DNA of 64,000 bases, taken from Siphonodentalium dalli. Taxonomy: Eukaryota; Mollusca; Scaphopoda; Gadilida; Siphonodentaliidae. A model generated the notes under the pieces. That model saw only the letters and a program-made list of their open reading frames with translations, ran no database searches and was not told where the DNA came from. Of this stretch, positions 1-11,069 are shown piece after piece. The number at the start of each line of letters is the position of its first letter. Position 1 is the first letter of the stretch. The DNA lies in the NCBI GenBank assembly GCA_032622095.1, contig CP136067.1, forward strand, positions 55,037,899 through 55,101,898, written 5' to 3'. The translations under genes were made by a program, and so were the position numbers.

Positions 1-522
1 TGATGAGCGCTTAAAAAAATTAAATATTAACCACCAAAACAAACCATCACTGGAACAGTGAAACCGGCGCTACAATTAACAACCAAAAACCCATCACTAG
101 CACAGTGCAACCAGTGCAACCATTGCGCACCACCAGCAGAGGCAGGGGCGGATGTCGGTCGGACATGAAACGGAAACCGGGCCATGAAGTACATGTAAAC
201 TGGGTAGCGCATACGCGGACAACGCTCGGGCCCTGCTTGAAACAGAAAATTAGGGGGGGGTCGGAAAACATGAAAACAAAGGACAGGGAGAGACCGGGCA
301 GCGAGATCCCCCACGCGTGCTGCGACACGACTTACAGGCCGGATAACCCTGCCAAACCCCTCCCAGTTGCGGAAATCTGACTGTGCGTGCCCGTCGAGTC
401 GGCAAACGGAACTGCAGATAACGACGCCCGGCATTGATGGAAGGGTGCCCGCTCGGCCGCTGTGACTGATATACGAGGGTGGCAAGACGCACGAACGGAA
501 ACGGGCAATCGCGGAACTCTTG
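1..522. other. GC-rich flank downstream of recombinase relic, no gene seen
   Basis: This stretch follows the recombinase stop codon on the minus strand and shares its high GC content, so it is probably the 3' part of the same element. Overlapping long frames occur on both strands, as expected in GC-rich DNA with few stop codons, but none shows a motif I recognise. A run of eight G residues lies near 245-255. Confidence 0.4.
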
Positions 523-1773
523 TTATGACAACGGCGGAGGACGGATGTACTTGCGAAACGCATCGGATGTCCAGCACCCGAGCATCCGGATTTGTTCATC
601 GGAGTAACCCCGCGATGCTGCCAAGCATGCCCCGCCTATCCGAAAGGAGTGAGACTTGAAATCCCGGTCATCCAATCGCAGAATTGACAACACTCTCCGG
701 AGAACGGCATTGAAATGCGCCCGTGTTATGCCCCGACCGTCCGGTGAGCAGAAGAAGGGGCCCGCCGTCGAAACGCGATGTTTAGTGAAGACGGAAATGG
801 GTATGCGGACAAAAGGTGGGATCCTCTAACTTGCCAATAGCGACCACTTGGGGCAATCTATTAACTCCGTGCTTGACATGCCGGATGCATATGTCGATGG
901 AGGCGGGCGTGACCGTGACATCGGAAACGAGCAGGACAGTTAGATGAGGGGCAGAGAGTGAAGTGCACATTTCGCCAATACGGGCCAGCGCGTAGAACGC
1001 GAATACGAATAGTGCGCGTAAAAGGACAATTCCGTGTGTGATGCCACGCAACAGGGCAATACAGCGATCATAGAGTGTAACATGGGAACAGTAATTGGTC
1101 GGCGCGGGTCGCCGCTCGGGCGCAAGCGTTGAAAGCCCGCGAGCATTTTGTGAATCCGGAAATGTGTAGTGGGAGTCGCTAAGCCCTGAATATTGTGCCG
1201 ATATGCGATGACCGACAAAACACTACGCACCGTGGCGGTGCTATACCCGATCTGGAAAAGATGTGCGAGAAAGAGCCCCAGCGTGCTCACGTTAACGGGC
1301 GGATATGGACGGACGTTAAAGCGGGAAGCAAACTGAACAAAAAAAACCCTTTCGGGCGTATACTGCCGAGATGAACAAGTAAGGGCAGCATCGAGTAACC
1401 GAGTCATAGTTCCCACAAGGTGTCGATGGTCAGCGACGCAGGCAACGGAGTCTGTTCCGGGTCGGCCCATGGGGCCAGCCGGTGGAATATCGAGATCAGA
1501 AGCCACAGTCGCGTAAGTCTGTGGCTGTCCTAATGCCGACGAGGGACCGCGGCACCCTGAACGGGAGACGATGCCACCAAGTCCCAGCCATGCGTCCTGC
1601 AACTTTGGAGCCAGACGCGCCTTGTCCTCTGCAGAAAGCACTAACGGGATTGAGAGGAGAGGCCCGCTATACTGACCCGGAAAACACACTGCTCGTCTTC
1701 CCCGCGAATATCGGCCGAAGCAGCGACCGCTGCAACCTCCTCGGACATGACCACAGCACGCACCCGACCACAC
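523..1773 (-). pseudogene. Tyrosine recombinase relic of a mobile element (two frameshifts)
   Basis: A eukaryotic mobile-element tyrosine recombinase, which would cut and rejoin DNA through a tyrosine-DNA link. It resembles proteins auto-named integrase/recombinase xerD homolog in invertebrates. Read on the minus strand, one frame from 1773 to about 1050 gives the helical N-terminal core-binding part (RQYTPERVFFVQFASRF, then SGDPRRPITVPMLHSMI). A second frame from about 1060 to 810 carries LLRALFVFAFYALARIGEM with the first catalytic Arg at 982-980 and a Lys in IRHVKHG. The first frame resumes from about 800 to the stop at 525-523 and holds HSFR (651-640), Trp (573-571) in LGCWTSDAF and Tyr (549-547) in FRKYIR. 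All catalytic residues survive, but two frame changes make it a pseudogene unless the assembly is wrong. The start is uncertain; another frameshift near 1650-1690 is possible. No reverse transcriptase is visible upstream, so a Crypton-like, DIRS or Ngaro fragment are all possible. Confidence 0.8.
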
Positions 1774-3365
1774 GACGATCGCGCACCAACCGATGACGCT
1801 GGAGTCGACCGCACCGACCTATGACGGACACTGCCAGGCACACGCGTGACCCGCGGCCGTACGGGACGAACAATTGAAGGCGCGGCCGTAGAATATGTAC
1901 CACTCCTGGCGGGCATCCCCTTCGAACGGGCAGGGACGCCGGCTGGTAATGCATGCCTGGTCCCCCGCGATGGCCCAACCACTTCCACCGGGACGTCGGG
2001 TACTAATCGGTGTCTGGTCATTGCTGTCGCTTTTGGCATCTGAAAAAAAGGAGAAAACAAGTACTAAGGTCATAAAAAGAGGCGTAACCGACGCCCCGGC
2101 CAGCACGCCGTACCGGATGACGACCGTTATAGCCCGGAGACCACCGTATGATGCACCAAAACCCACCGTTACATCATGGCGAGCGCCCACACCAACTAGG
2201 GTAGCCGAAGCAACCAACCATCTACTTAACACAATCACTGCATTAACCACCAACAGTAATGCTACTAAACAGTAAAACCAGGTTAGGCCTCTAAGCTGCA
2301 ATGGAAATAACCATGGGTATAAAAATGATAGCAGAAACCTTCCCCTCAATGATATCGCATATGATGGCCAACACACATGTGGGGAAAAACTGCATGGCAT
2401 TGTAAACCGGTTTTATAACAGACTACCGGGACAGTGCATACTATGCAACTAAGATATATGGTTAGACAGGAAGAAAATAATCAAAGGGGCAGAACGGCAT
2501 GAAGAATATCGGAGCAAACCAAAATCGAACTCGATCTATAGTCGTGCGTTGAGAACTCAGACCAAGTATATGGAACCTAACAGCTGAAAAATGGGTGAAT
2601 TGTCGAAGCATGCATGATTTCAATGGCAATGGGCCATAATCCTTTAAAATATATCGGATTTCGATCTGTATGTAGTGCGGAGAAATGCATACACAACATT
2701 TGGCACCGATCAGCGTGAAAAGAGGTCAGTTATAGCACCATGCGTAAAGTGTCTACAGACAGACGGACGGACGGACAGACGGACAAACAAGTGGTAAAAC
2801 CGGACCACGACCAAATGGATACCATGCGATCACCGCGACACCACTCCCCATGAGGAATATTGCCTAACCGAGTTTGGTTTAAAGGATTACTATCCTCATG
2901 AAACAACAAAACTCCATCGGAAAGCCACCCCTATTGTGATCACAATGATCCAAGTCCCATACAAATCGCGTAATAAATAAGCCGAGAAATAAATAAATAA
3001 TACCACCATCGGTTGTCGGCTATCTCCGTCGCAAAACCTCGCATGACGTCAAGCGAGGTAAACTAATTTAAAAACAGGGAATCGGAGTCGGAGTTAATTA
3101 TCAGCGCGATAGTGTAATGTAACTACTGCGGGGCATATCAATAGCATTGTGTACACATGGTGAATTGTCATCGCACGGTGAGTTATCTTCACTTGTGATT
3201 TATCTTAAGTGCTGTTTGGAAAGGTAATGTTTTGACAAAAACTATAGAAGGCCGATTGAGCGGGGTAGATAACACTTTCGTGTCAAAAATAAAGCTTATG
3301 AAAACACGAGCCGGCAAGTGAACATTATTCGGGTGCGTGTTCGCGATGTTGTATATCTGTCACAC
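1774..3365. other. Upstream region of recombinase relic; no recognised gene
   Basis: GC content falls from the recombinase side towards 3300. On the minus strand one frame from 2400 to 1819 has several hydrophobic runs and another from 2060 to 1641 is rich in Arg, Ser and Pro; neither matches a family I know and both may be chance frames in GC-rich DNA. A GACG/GACGGACG microsatellite lies at about 2755-2790 and an AAATAAATAA tract near 2977-3001. Confidence 0.35.
2755..2790. repeat. GACGGACGGACA microsatellite
   Basis: Imperfect tandem repeats of GAC(G/A)GAC. Similar CCGTCCGTCC tracts recur near 29970 on the other strand. Confidence 0.7.
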
Positions 3366-3390
3366 TGTATATATTGTATATAAATACTTT
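3366..3390 (+). promoter_or_regulatory. TATA-like element upstream of THAP fragment
   Basis: TATATATTGTATATAAATAC lies about 130 bases before the ATG at 3512. It could be a TATA box for the THAP fragment, but the region is AT-rich and such strings are common here. Confidence 0.2.
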
Positions 3391-3511
3391 TCGTTATTCT
3401 GTCCATCTGATGTATATAACATCGTCTTCTCAATATCTATTCATGTTATTTAATTGGATCAAAGAATAAAGCAATCCAGATTCCCGTATTTACAATCATT
3501 CATTCGTGACA

Positions 3512-3676
3512 ATGCCATATAAATGCCGTGTTATCGGCTGTGGCCGGTCTAGTGACTCTCGGTTAGGTATAATGCTGTATTCATTTCCAAACGATGATCG
3601 TTTACGTGACATTTGGCGGGATTCCTGTGGGAAACCCGTTGCGCAAAATCAGAAACCGATTACATACACCAAATAA
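3512..3676 (+). pseudogene. THAP zinc-finger fragment (first half of domain)
   Basis: Fifty-four codons starting MPYKCRVIGCGRSSDS. The start fits a THAP domain: Cys5-x4-Cys10, then a hydrophobic MLYSFPNDDRLRDIW block (residues 21-35) with the conserved F-P and Trp, ending KPITYTK before the stop. THAP domains are DNA-binding zinc modules found in animal regulators and in P-element-like transposases, and are usually about 80-90 residues long. The second zinc-binding pair (Cys-x2-His) should come just after the point where the frame ends. The stop falls inside an AATAAAGAGCGTT motif that recurs downstream, so the domain was probably cut by a repeat insertion. Alternatively this is a first exon with a splice donor I cannot identify. 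Identification of the fold is fairly firm; the gene it came from is unknown. Confidence 0.6.
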
Positions 3677-4514
3677 AGAGCGTTTAATTTGACGAGTCAG
3701 TCATGGTTACTAATACATACAGTTGCAGTTAAAGTGGGGAGTATGTTGATGAATAATTCACGATGACAACTGTACTAAGTCGAGTCCCCATTTCCTGCAC
3801 CATGGCTCAATAAAGAGCGTTCCATGTTAATAGTCTTCCCAATATGGTACGAATAAAAAGAGTTTAATAAAGCGGGAATTGCTATGACTTGGAAGGATAT
3901 ATAAAGCATGCATATAGGAAATACGTGTACATGATTGTATTGACCTGTATTTGTGTAATCAATAAACAATCACGATGACAATTGTTCTAAGTCGAGTCTC
4001 TTTACCTTGACGCAATAAAGAGCGTTCACTAGTACGATATATTTCGAATAAAGAGTGCTTGTATATGTGATTACATATTAAACTGGATTATTATCCCTCC
4101 TTCAAAAAGTGTTATATATGACTGGGTGTTTAAACGAACCACGGCGAACGTTTATATATTTTATAATCCTATTGTTATGCGTAATTGACACATAGGTCGA
4201 GTTATGACCTGGATATTCAATAGACCGCATCGCTAGAGTGCTAATTATATAGGCCAATAACCATGCATAGACGCAGTGAATTTCCATCAGTGACAGTCGG
4301 CAAGATTGTTGGGGTGTGGGAAGCAATATTCCGAAATATATATAAACACCATATTGCCCAAATATATACACGATTCATAACCAAGAAAAAAGAATTTACC
4401 ATATCATATTGGTAATGAATGAATTGATTATAATTGATTAAATCCGACAGCAATAAACCGATTTTTTTTTTGTTCTACCGCGTTACAATAAATTAAAACG
4501 AAACGCTCTTTATT
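3672..4514. repeat. Repeat region with AATAAAGAGCGTT motif and ~210-bp duplication
   Basis: AATAAAGAGCGTT occurs at 3672-3684, 3809-3821 and 4013-4025, as a variant (AATAAAGAGTGCTT) at 4047-4060, and inverted at 4502-4514. The block CACGATGACAA(C/T)TGT(A/T)CTAAGTCGAG at about 3760 and 3970 shows a duplication with a period near 210 bases. The same motif appears inverted at 13323-13335 and 13375-13386 inside an insertion in the foldback element, so these are probably pieces of one dispersed family. Confidence 0.55.
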
Positions 4515-4912
4515 CACACACGACTAAGGGCATGTGGAAATTGGAATGTTTACGAGATGATAATTGCCTAATAACTGTGCAAGTCTTCGCATATATATGC
4601 AATCTTTATATGAATATATAATATAACTTGGACTATTCCGGTAACGAAAAAAATTATATAAATACATCACGTGTTTATATAGATAAATGCGCGCCAAACT
4701 GAATAATATACAGGCATGGCTTTATAGTAACAGCACATCGCGATGCATATAAAAATAATAACACGATAAAGACAGTTAATTACGAGAACGGCGATGTTTT
4801 CGGCGAAGTTTTGCATTCGCAGTGTGATAACACGACAATCTTCAAAGGCCGCGATCGACTACATGCAAACTTAAAACACCGCCGATGCGTATCTATGCGT
4901 TGTCAATGAGTT

Positions 4913-4983
4913 ATCACGTGATCGATCACGTGCTATGCTTCTGTGTACATGTGACAATCACGTGATCGGGCCGATCACGTGAC
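4913..4983. promoter_or_regulatory. Cluster of four CACGTG E-boxes in palindromic context
   Basis: CACGTG occurs at 4915-4920, 4927-4932, 4959-4964 and 4976-4981, each within ATCACGTGA or GATCACGTG. This is the core bound by bHLH-zip factors such as USF, MYC/MAX and TFEB (the last copy, TCACGTGAC, fits a CLEAR-type site). No gene is visible nearby, so a regulatory role is inference; a palindromic repeat relic is the alternative. Confidence 0.4.
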
Positions 4984-5904
4984 TACGTCGACAACAAAAT
5001 CTTCGGCTAACTTCGGAATTTTTTATTTAGTCGTTATAAAAAGAACGATTGGCGGCCGAATATTAGATTATATGCGCCCAATGGACATTTTATATATATA
5101 TTATCGGTATATTGAAAGAAAATATCATTGTTGTTTTTTCAGGACCGTATTCCTGTAAACATATTTATTACCAATAAGTATATAACAATACATATTGGGA
5201 TTGGAGGACAAGTGCGATCCACTTATACATAACCCCCTCTCCCAATTTCCGTTTTAACACCGATACATAATAATGTGGGTTGTCAACACGATAGGTATAA
5301 CATAATGTACAAGTGTATACATACAGTGGATCATTGTATATTATTTGAAGTATAGTGTATAGTCTCAGCACCCCACCAATTCTAAATAATTTCATTAATG
5401 ATTGCAAGTAGCTGTTTTAAATGTGATACATGTACCTCATGGTGCATTGTTAACATTTGTACAATTTGCATTCAAATGATTCGAGCGCCTTAACAGAACT
5501 TTGTCGGATTTTCCTCTTGAGTTGTATCTCGGAAGTAATTTTGCACAGCTTGAAAGATATATGTTCAGTTTATAATTGTTCGAAGTTCGGGTCCCCAAAT
5601 ATAAGTGCCATAACTGACTGTATATGAAAGCGCAGAAGATTATTACGGCGTGTAATTCTTTCTTCAAAGTGTGGTTGGCATACAAAACATTAGTGGAAAG
5701 CATTCGCTACAGAATGTCCCCACCTACCTGTAGCAGAAATTGCTATATAATTTTTAAGTTTATCAGCTTGGAGATTAACACATTCACACCACTGTTTACA
5801 ATGAAGGATGTTTAATAGCCGTTTACCATATGAAAAACATGTTGGTAGTTGGAATGGCTTAGTTACTAGTGCTTACTTGAACCTATCGAGTGGAATGTTT
5901 CATC
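4984..5904. other. AT-rich unique DNA, no gene seen
   Basis: I see only short chance frames. A TATATATATATTAT run lies near 5090-5105. Confidence 0.4.
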
Positions 5905-6300
5905 CTGTGTTTGTTTGTTTGTTTGTTTGTTTTTTTTTGTGTTATCTATTTTGTCCGCCAATTTGTTCCAATCCATAACGCATATGGGGAAGAAAGTGTT
6001 ATCTGTTCATTTGCTATTTGAAATGGGACGATATAAATTTGATGTATTTCTCAGTTCGTAATCAGTTATCCTTAACCTTTGACGGAAGAAGCCGAGTTAA
6101 GTAGGCGGGGGCTTTGCTGTTTGCAATATCGTAAAATATACTCATTCGTTTAACATACCGCCTACTGTCCAGCTTCTCCCATTCGAGTTCAAAGAGCAAC
6201 CTATCATGGGGGACCGATTTTGTACAACCTGTAACCATACGAGTGTACGGGTCACCCGAGCTGTCCGCCCGGGGGAAGAAGGAGAAGTGCTGACTCACTT
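5905..6300 (-). pseudogene. Non-LTR retrotransposon 3' end: reverse transcriptase tail and (AAAC)n
   Basis: On the minus strand from about 6298 the frame encodes TGCTKSVPHDRLLFELEWEKL, DSRRYVKRMSIFYDI and APAYLTRLLPS, the pattern of the C-terminal tail behind the polymerase domain of CR1/L2/Jockey-like LINEs. A stop at 6064-6062 is bypassed by a +1 shift into DYELRNTSNLYRPISNSK, a stop, then NTFFPICVMDWNKLADKID down to about 5940, which fits the usual end (LRN...R...FFP...WN.LP). It is followed by a (CAAA)n tract at about 5912-5944, the type of short-repeat 3' tail such elements carry. The 5' break near 6300 suggests ordinary 5' truncation. The frameshift and stop make it inactive. Confidence 0.75.
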
Positions 6301-8017
6301 ATGAGTACCTCCTCACACGATTGTTAGAAAGTGAGTTATGCTGACATCTTGTGTTGTGTTTTGTTTTGTATTGTTACGTTTGTGTTTTATTTAAATCCAA
6401 ACTGATAGAAGACACTGTCATTATGATAGATTAATTAAATCCAGCGGCCCTCCATGACAAATGGGTTTGTTGTATAGTCGCCGCAATCTGCGTCCCGAAT
6501 CGAGAAGTAAATATCTACAATTGAGCGTATTGCTGGTGATGTGTTATGTAAAGAGCTACGGCCGATTAGCTTGAGGACCCTACTGCAATGCCGTAACTCA
6601 CGAAACCAAAAAGAAACTAAAATGCACTCAGAGAGATGCCAACGTGCGCAACAAGGTAATAATTAAAAAATAATTTCACTGTATTTTACTTAATTTATGT
6701 AATTTAATTTAATGTTAGCAAAACAAGACAATTACCATATCGCATTTCATCACCGATAAAAGGCAAATTACAATATTAATCATTTAATTAAAACCAAGTC
6801 CATGTTGCCGAAAGGATGAGACTTTAATATCGATTACATTTGTATTTACAGCGGCATATTTTCATTTTCATTTTCCGATAGTCAAAGTTGACCGAAGGAG
6901 CAATTATAAGAAATAATTAAAACCATTGATGTAAATATTGATAACAGCCAATATGCAACAATAAATATCAAGAATTAATCAATAATTAATCAATAACGAT
7001 CATTTTATGTAACAATAAACTCTTCAAACGATGTCAAACAATGCGTATAGTTTTGCGTTACGTCATTCGTCGTATGTGACCCGGAACGCGGTTGACGGTT
7101 AGGCTATGCAGCCAATTGCGTCGAATTACGAAATCGCGTTTTGAATGTCTTTTCCCGCATGATAAAAAGAGGTCTTCGCACGAACCAAAAACGATCAAAC
7201 TTCCCAAATATAAGTAAAAATACCCAAATGAAGTCTAGGTAGGTCCCGAAGGAGTCCATAGACTCTTTGATGTAGAGTTCTGATGGAGAAAATGTAGGTC
7301 GATCTATTATTGTCATAACTCGGACGAATTTTGACCTGGGAGAAAAAGTCGAAACCGAGGCTCACTACGAGCATGCCAGTTTTTAAATATAAAAACAGGG
7401 AATCCCGACAAATGGCGAAATCGGCGACAAACAAATAATCGAAAACACATAAAATAAACATAGCAAAAACGCGGCACAGTAAAAATGTCAGAACGCCACG
7501 AGGTTTTACGTCGTCTTTTGGTGACGTCATGGAGTGAAACGGAGTAGAGCGACACCAAGGTTCGAATCCGTCTGATCGCCATACTGTTGCGCGAGCGCAC
7601 GTAACGAGGAACTTGCCGAATGTCGTCGGAAAAGGCTGAGACTTGTTGTCCGTTTCCCAATCCATGCACTTGAAAGAAGCGAATGAATCGGTTATAATTA
7701 AATGTTTGCGCCTAGTATCAGGTATTCAGTCGAAAGGCCGATCACGCAGCGAGGGGTCCAGGAAGATGTAACCTATCTATGGCGGCACGCGGGGGTCGCG
7801 TGACTCCGTGACGTCATTGTTCCAAAATGTTGGCGCCGAGAAGCCGAAGTCATAGACGCGCAGACAAGACTTCGGTTGGAAATCTCCATGGCAGGCGAAT
7901 CTTTACCACTTCCGCGGAAAGACAAGAAACGCGAGTATTTTAAATATATTCCTGGACCCTAGTTTGTGGCAATTAATTGCTTTTGGTTCAAAATGTCGCA
8001 TGTCGACATCTCGGAAA
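6301..8017. other. AT-rich DNA, no recognised gene
   Basis: Long chance frames run at 7195-7669 on the minus strand but show no domain I recognise. A CRE-like GTGACGTCATGG is at about 7521-7532 and a tRNA B-box-like GGTTCGAATCC at 7559-7569 (see rejected items). Short AATTAATCAATAATTAATCAATAA repeats lie at 6973-6996. Confidence 0.35.
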
Positions 8018-8634
8018 GCGCAAATACAGCCCCCAAACGCATAACTTTCCGAAAATGGGTTGCCCCGTCAACCGGACGCAAATTGGGGGCATTGACCAAA
8101 TTATTTTGGAGGATGTATAGACCACGACTGATGACCCGTATAACATGAGTTGTCACCTGGATAATTCCGTCATGCCAAATAGTCGGACACAGCATGAAAT
8201 TAACGCGTACATGGCTATAAAGTTATAGAAAAGTAAGCATTGTAACATTAGAAAGGGTGGTTCGGTGGCCATTTTGAATGGCGCCCACAGGCTGAAGGAA
8301 GATTTGAGAGCAAGGTTAGTTTCAGATGTTGGAAAATAGCCCTGGATCATTTAGCTTTAGAAAAACCATTTATATTATATTCAAACATAACAGCATATAG
8401 CGAAATTACAGCCCCCAACCTCATAAATTTCCGCAAGGAAGGTGCTATGGCAACCGGTCGCAATGTGGTGGGATCTACCCAAAATTCCTAGGATATTGAT
8501 AGACTGCGGGTGATGCCCATATAGTATGAATTGTCACGATGAGAATCCTGCCATGGCAAATGGTCTGCCCCAACCTTGAAGGAAGGCATAAGTTACTATA
8601 AATTCATTGATAAGTAAGCATGTATGCAACCAAT
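8018..8634. repeat. Diverged direct duplication of a ~230-bp segment
   Basis: The block at about 8018-8245 (starting CGCAAATACAGCCCCCAAACG) is repeated at about 8400-8634 (CGAAATTACAGCCCCCAACCT). Shared landmarks are GCAACCGG/TCAACCGG, TGATGCCC/TGATGACCC, a TGAGTTGTCAC/TGAATTGTCAC block and GATAAGTAAGCAT at the end. The copies have diverged strongly, so this is an old repeat. Confidence 0.55.
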
Positions 8635-10805
8635 CTCGTCTGAGTAAAGTTAACGCGAAAGAATCACGACCCAAACGAGTTCAGTCCTCGTGAGGCTAAT
8701 TAGCCCTCATAGCACAAACCCCGCTCACTGGACCACAATGATCAAATCTAAAATAATAATTATTTTGAACATGACCATAGTGTCGTAGAAATCCGCTCAA
8801 TCTACATGATAACATATGTGCCCGCATACATAACTAATATGTAACAGATTTTGTAATAGGAACAACGCGAATATCCTATATGATGACCAGAATAACCCAA
8901 CGGAATTGAATTAAGGGGATGGAAAAGTCCGTTTCACGAAAAATGTCGAACAAACGGGCTGACAAAAATGCCCCTGTCCACCTAAAATCAGACATAAATA
9001 GACATAACAACATGAGAAAAATTAGAGCATACATCGTGGGAAAGGGGGGGGGGGGCACTAATAGATGTGAACTAAAAAGCTTTATGTACCAGAAAAGTGA
9101 CTTGGAAACAGAAGATAACTGCACTATTATGACAATGTTTGGGCAGTCAAATGTAAAAAAAAAAACTATATCTCAACAGTAACATTAGGCAGCCCATTAT
9201 GAAAAGTGACATACAATGAAGAGCCAAGGAACAATTCTTTTGATTAGTGTTTACGGTAACGTGTGAAAAACGTCCGCTAAAACCTGTCAGTCAGTTTTTC
9301 TTGGGGAGCTAGTCGCCATATTTCTATTGTAGACACATGTTCCTGATGTTGTCATTTATGAATTCGTGGCAGGTACATGAAATTCTGCCACGAAAGCAAA
9401 TCGATCCGTCTATCGGGCAAATGTAAGATGTGAAATAGATGCTGACCGTTTGTTCAAGTCGTCGGAATTAATTTCATCGCCTGATTATCCACGATTTATA
9501 TAAGTTTTGTACCGTTTACAGATGAAAATGTTGATACTCTAAAAGATTAGAATTACTACTCCAGTCGAAAGCGAGATTACAAGATGTCGTATTAAGACCC
9601 AAAGTACATAACTAGAAAACTTGCATGTTTTATATATTAAAAAACAAATTTATAAATGGGAAAGTACCGTATTCCGACGAAATATGTCATATTTCACGAC
9701 GGACTCACGGTGGGGGTTCGCTTCCGGTCAATGCTAGTTTGGTGCACTGTAAGAAAACAATCGCGAAGAAAAGTACGGTTTATAAAATGGAAATATAAAG
9801 TAATCGAGAAATTGTCGGTTATCAGACACAAACATAGAGCTTATACCGACGAGAACTTTGTTGATTATTGAATATTATGTGTGAAAAACATTAAGTTCAT
9901 CCATTCTAGGCCGGTGAGTAATTAGTGATCATCGGGATGTAGGGTGTAATCCGCCGTGGCCACATTGACCAAACTTGCCATCCGCTGAAGAGCCAGCCCA
10001 CTGCAGTGCGCACCTGGCAACCCACCACAAAGTAGTCATAAAAAGCAAATCGCCACATATTCGCGTGCAACGGATAAAGGGTGGCTGCCCCGATGAATTG
10101 GAGCTAAAACAGTGATGGAGCTCCTAACAAGGTGGGCTCTCGCCTCCGGGAAACCTAGCTGAATGCCAAGTCAAATGTCTCAATCCAAATATACCTGTGA
10201 AAAATAAGAATGGAATGACGAAAACCTTAATCTTCAAACATCGCCCTAGAAACTAGTCAAAGGGGTATAGTGGTCCATTCAAGATAACTGTCCTCGAGCC
10301 TTTGACATTAAATTGATTGAGTCAGCTTTGGCAGTCAATGAATTCTCATTCCTGGTGGGCAGGGTCAATGGAAAGTTCATATTACCTGTATAAGTCCTCA
10401 TAGCATTTTTGCAAACGTCATGCATAAGCCTAACACCGCTCTGGTTAACCACGCATCTCACATGAACACAGACAATCATTTCAAGACAGCATCCCCAGAC
10501 TGGAATAGACTGCACACATAGCAAACACATAGATGGTGATGATACAACAGTAGACCCAAAGGTATCTCGAAACAGGAGCTAGAAATTATTGACCTTGTGG
10601 TCTGTGCGAAATTCGTTTGAATGGGCAGTCGGATATCGACAACGTCACCACGAAGACAATCAATCAATTAAGGTACCCGACTTTCTCGTGGTTGGCGCTC
10701 AGATGTTCACTTGACCTCGAAATTTCTAAACCGCTGACCCCGGTCGCAGGTCGATACAATATTAAGGTCGACCGTCTATAAAAATCTTTTCCTTCGTAAA
10801 ATTTA
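8635..10805. other. Mostly unique DNA, no recognised gene
   Basis: A run of 12 G is at 9044-9055. The stretch 9900-10140 is richer in GC than its surroundings and has a coding-like texture (phrases such as TGGAGCTCCTAACAAGGTGGGC), but stops interrupt every frame and I cannot name a source; it may be a decayed retroelement. Confidence 0.35.
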
Positions 10806-11069
10806 TTTTAAACGCTGTTTTCGGGTGAATTATGCGGGAATAGCACCAGTTAATTACTTATATGGCCCATTTTCGTAAATTAATCGACAATAGTGGCAGT
10901 AATGTCCCCGATTGGTTGGTTAATAGGGGGCGTGGTCACAAAATCAAAACATCGTCTTTTTACGCAGATTTCTTGTCGGTTTTTGGTCGATTTCTCTTTT
11001 TAAACATCAGTTGGACTAAGTTTTTTATTCGAAACATGTTGAATGGTTATCATTTATCACTCTCCTAGT

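Noticed and set aside
1819-2400. Hydrophobic 193-codon frame as a membrane protein upstream of the recombinase relic
   Set aside because: It overlaps other long frames in GC-rich DNA on both strands, has no recognisable family and no start context; probably chance.
7541-7590. tRNA gene or SINE from the B box GGTTCGAATCC at 7559
   Set aside because: The T arm does not pair around the box, I find no A box at the right distance, and no acceptor stem closes.
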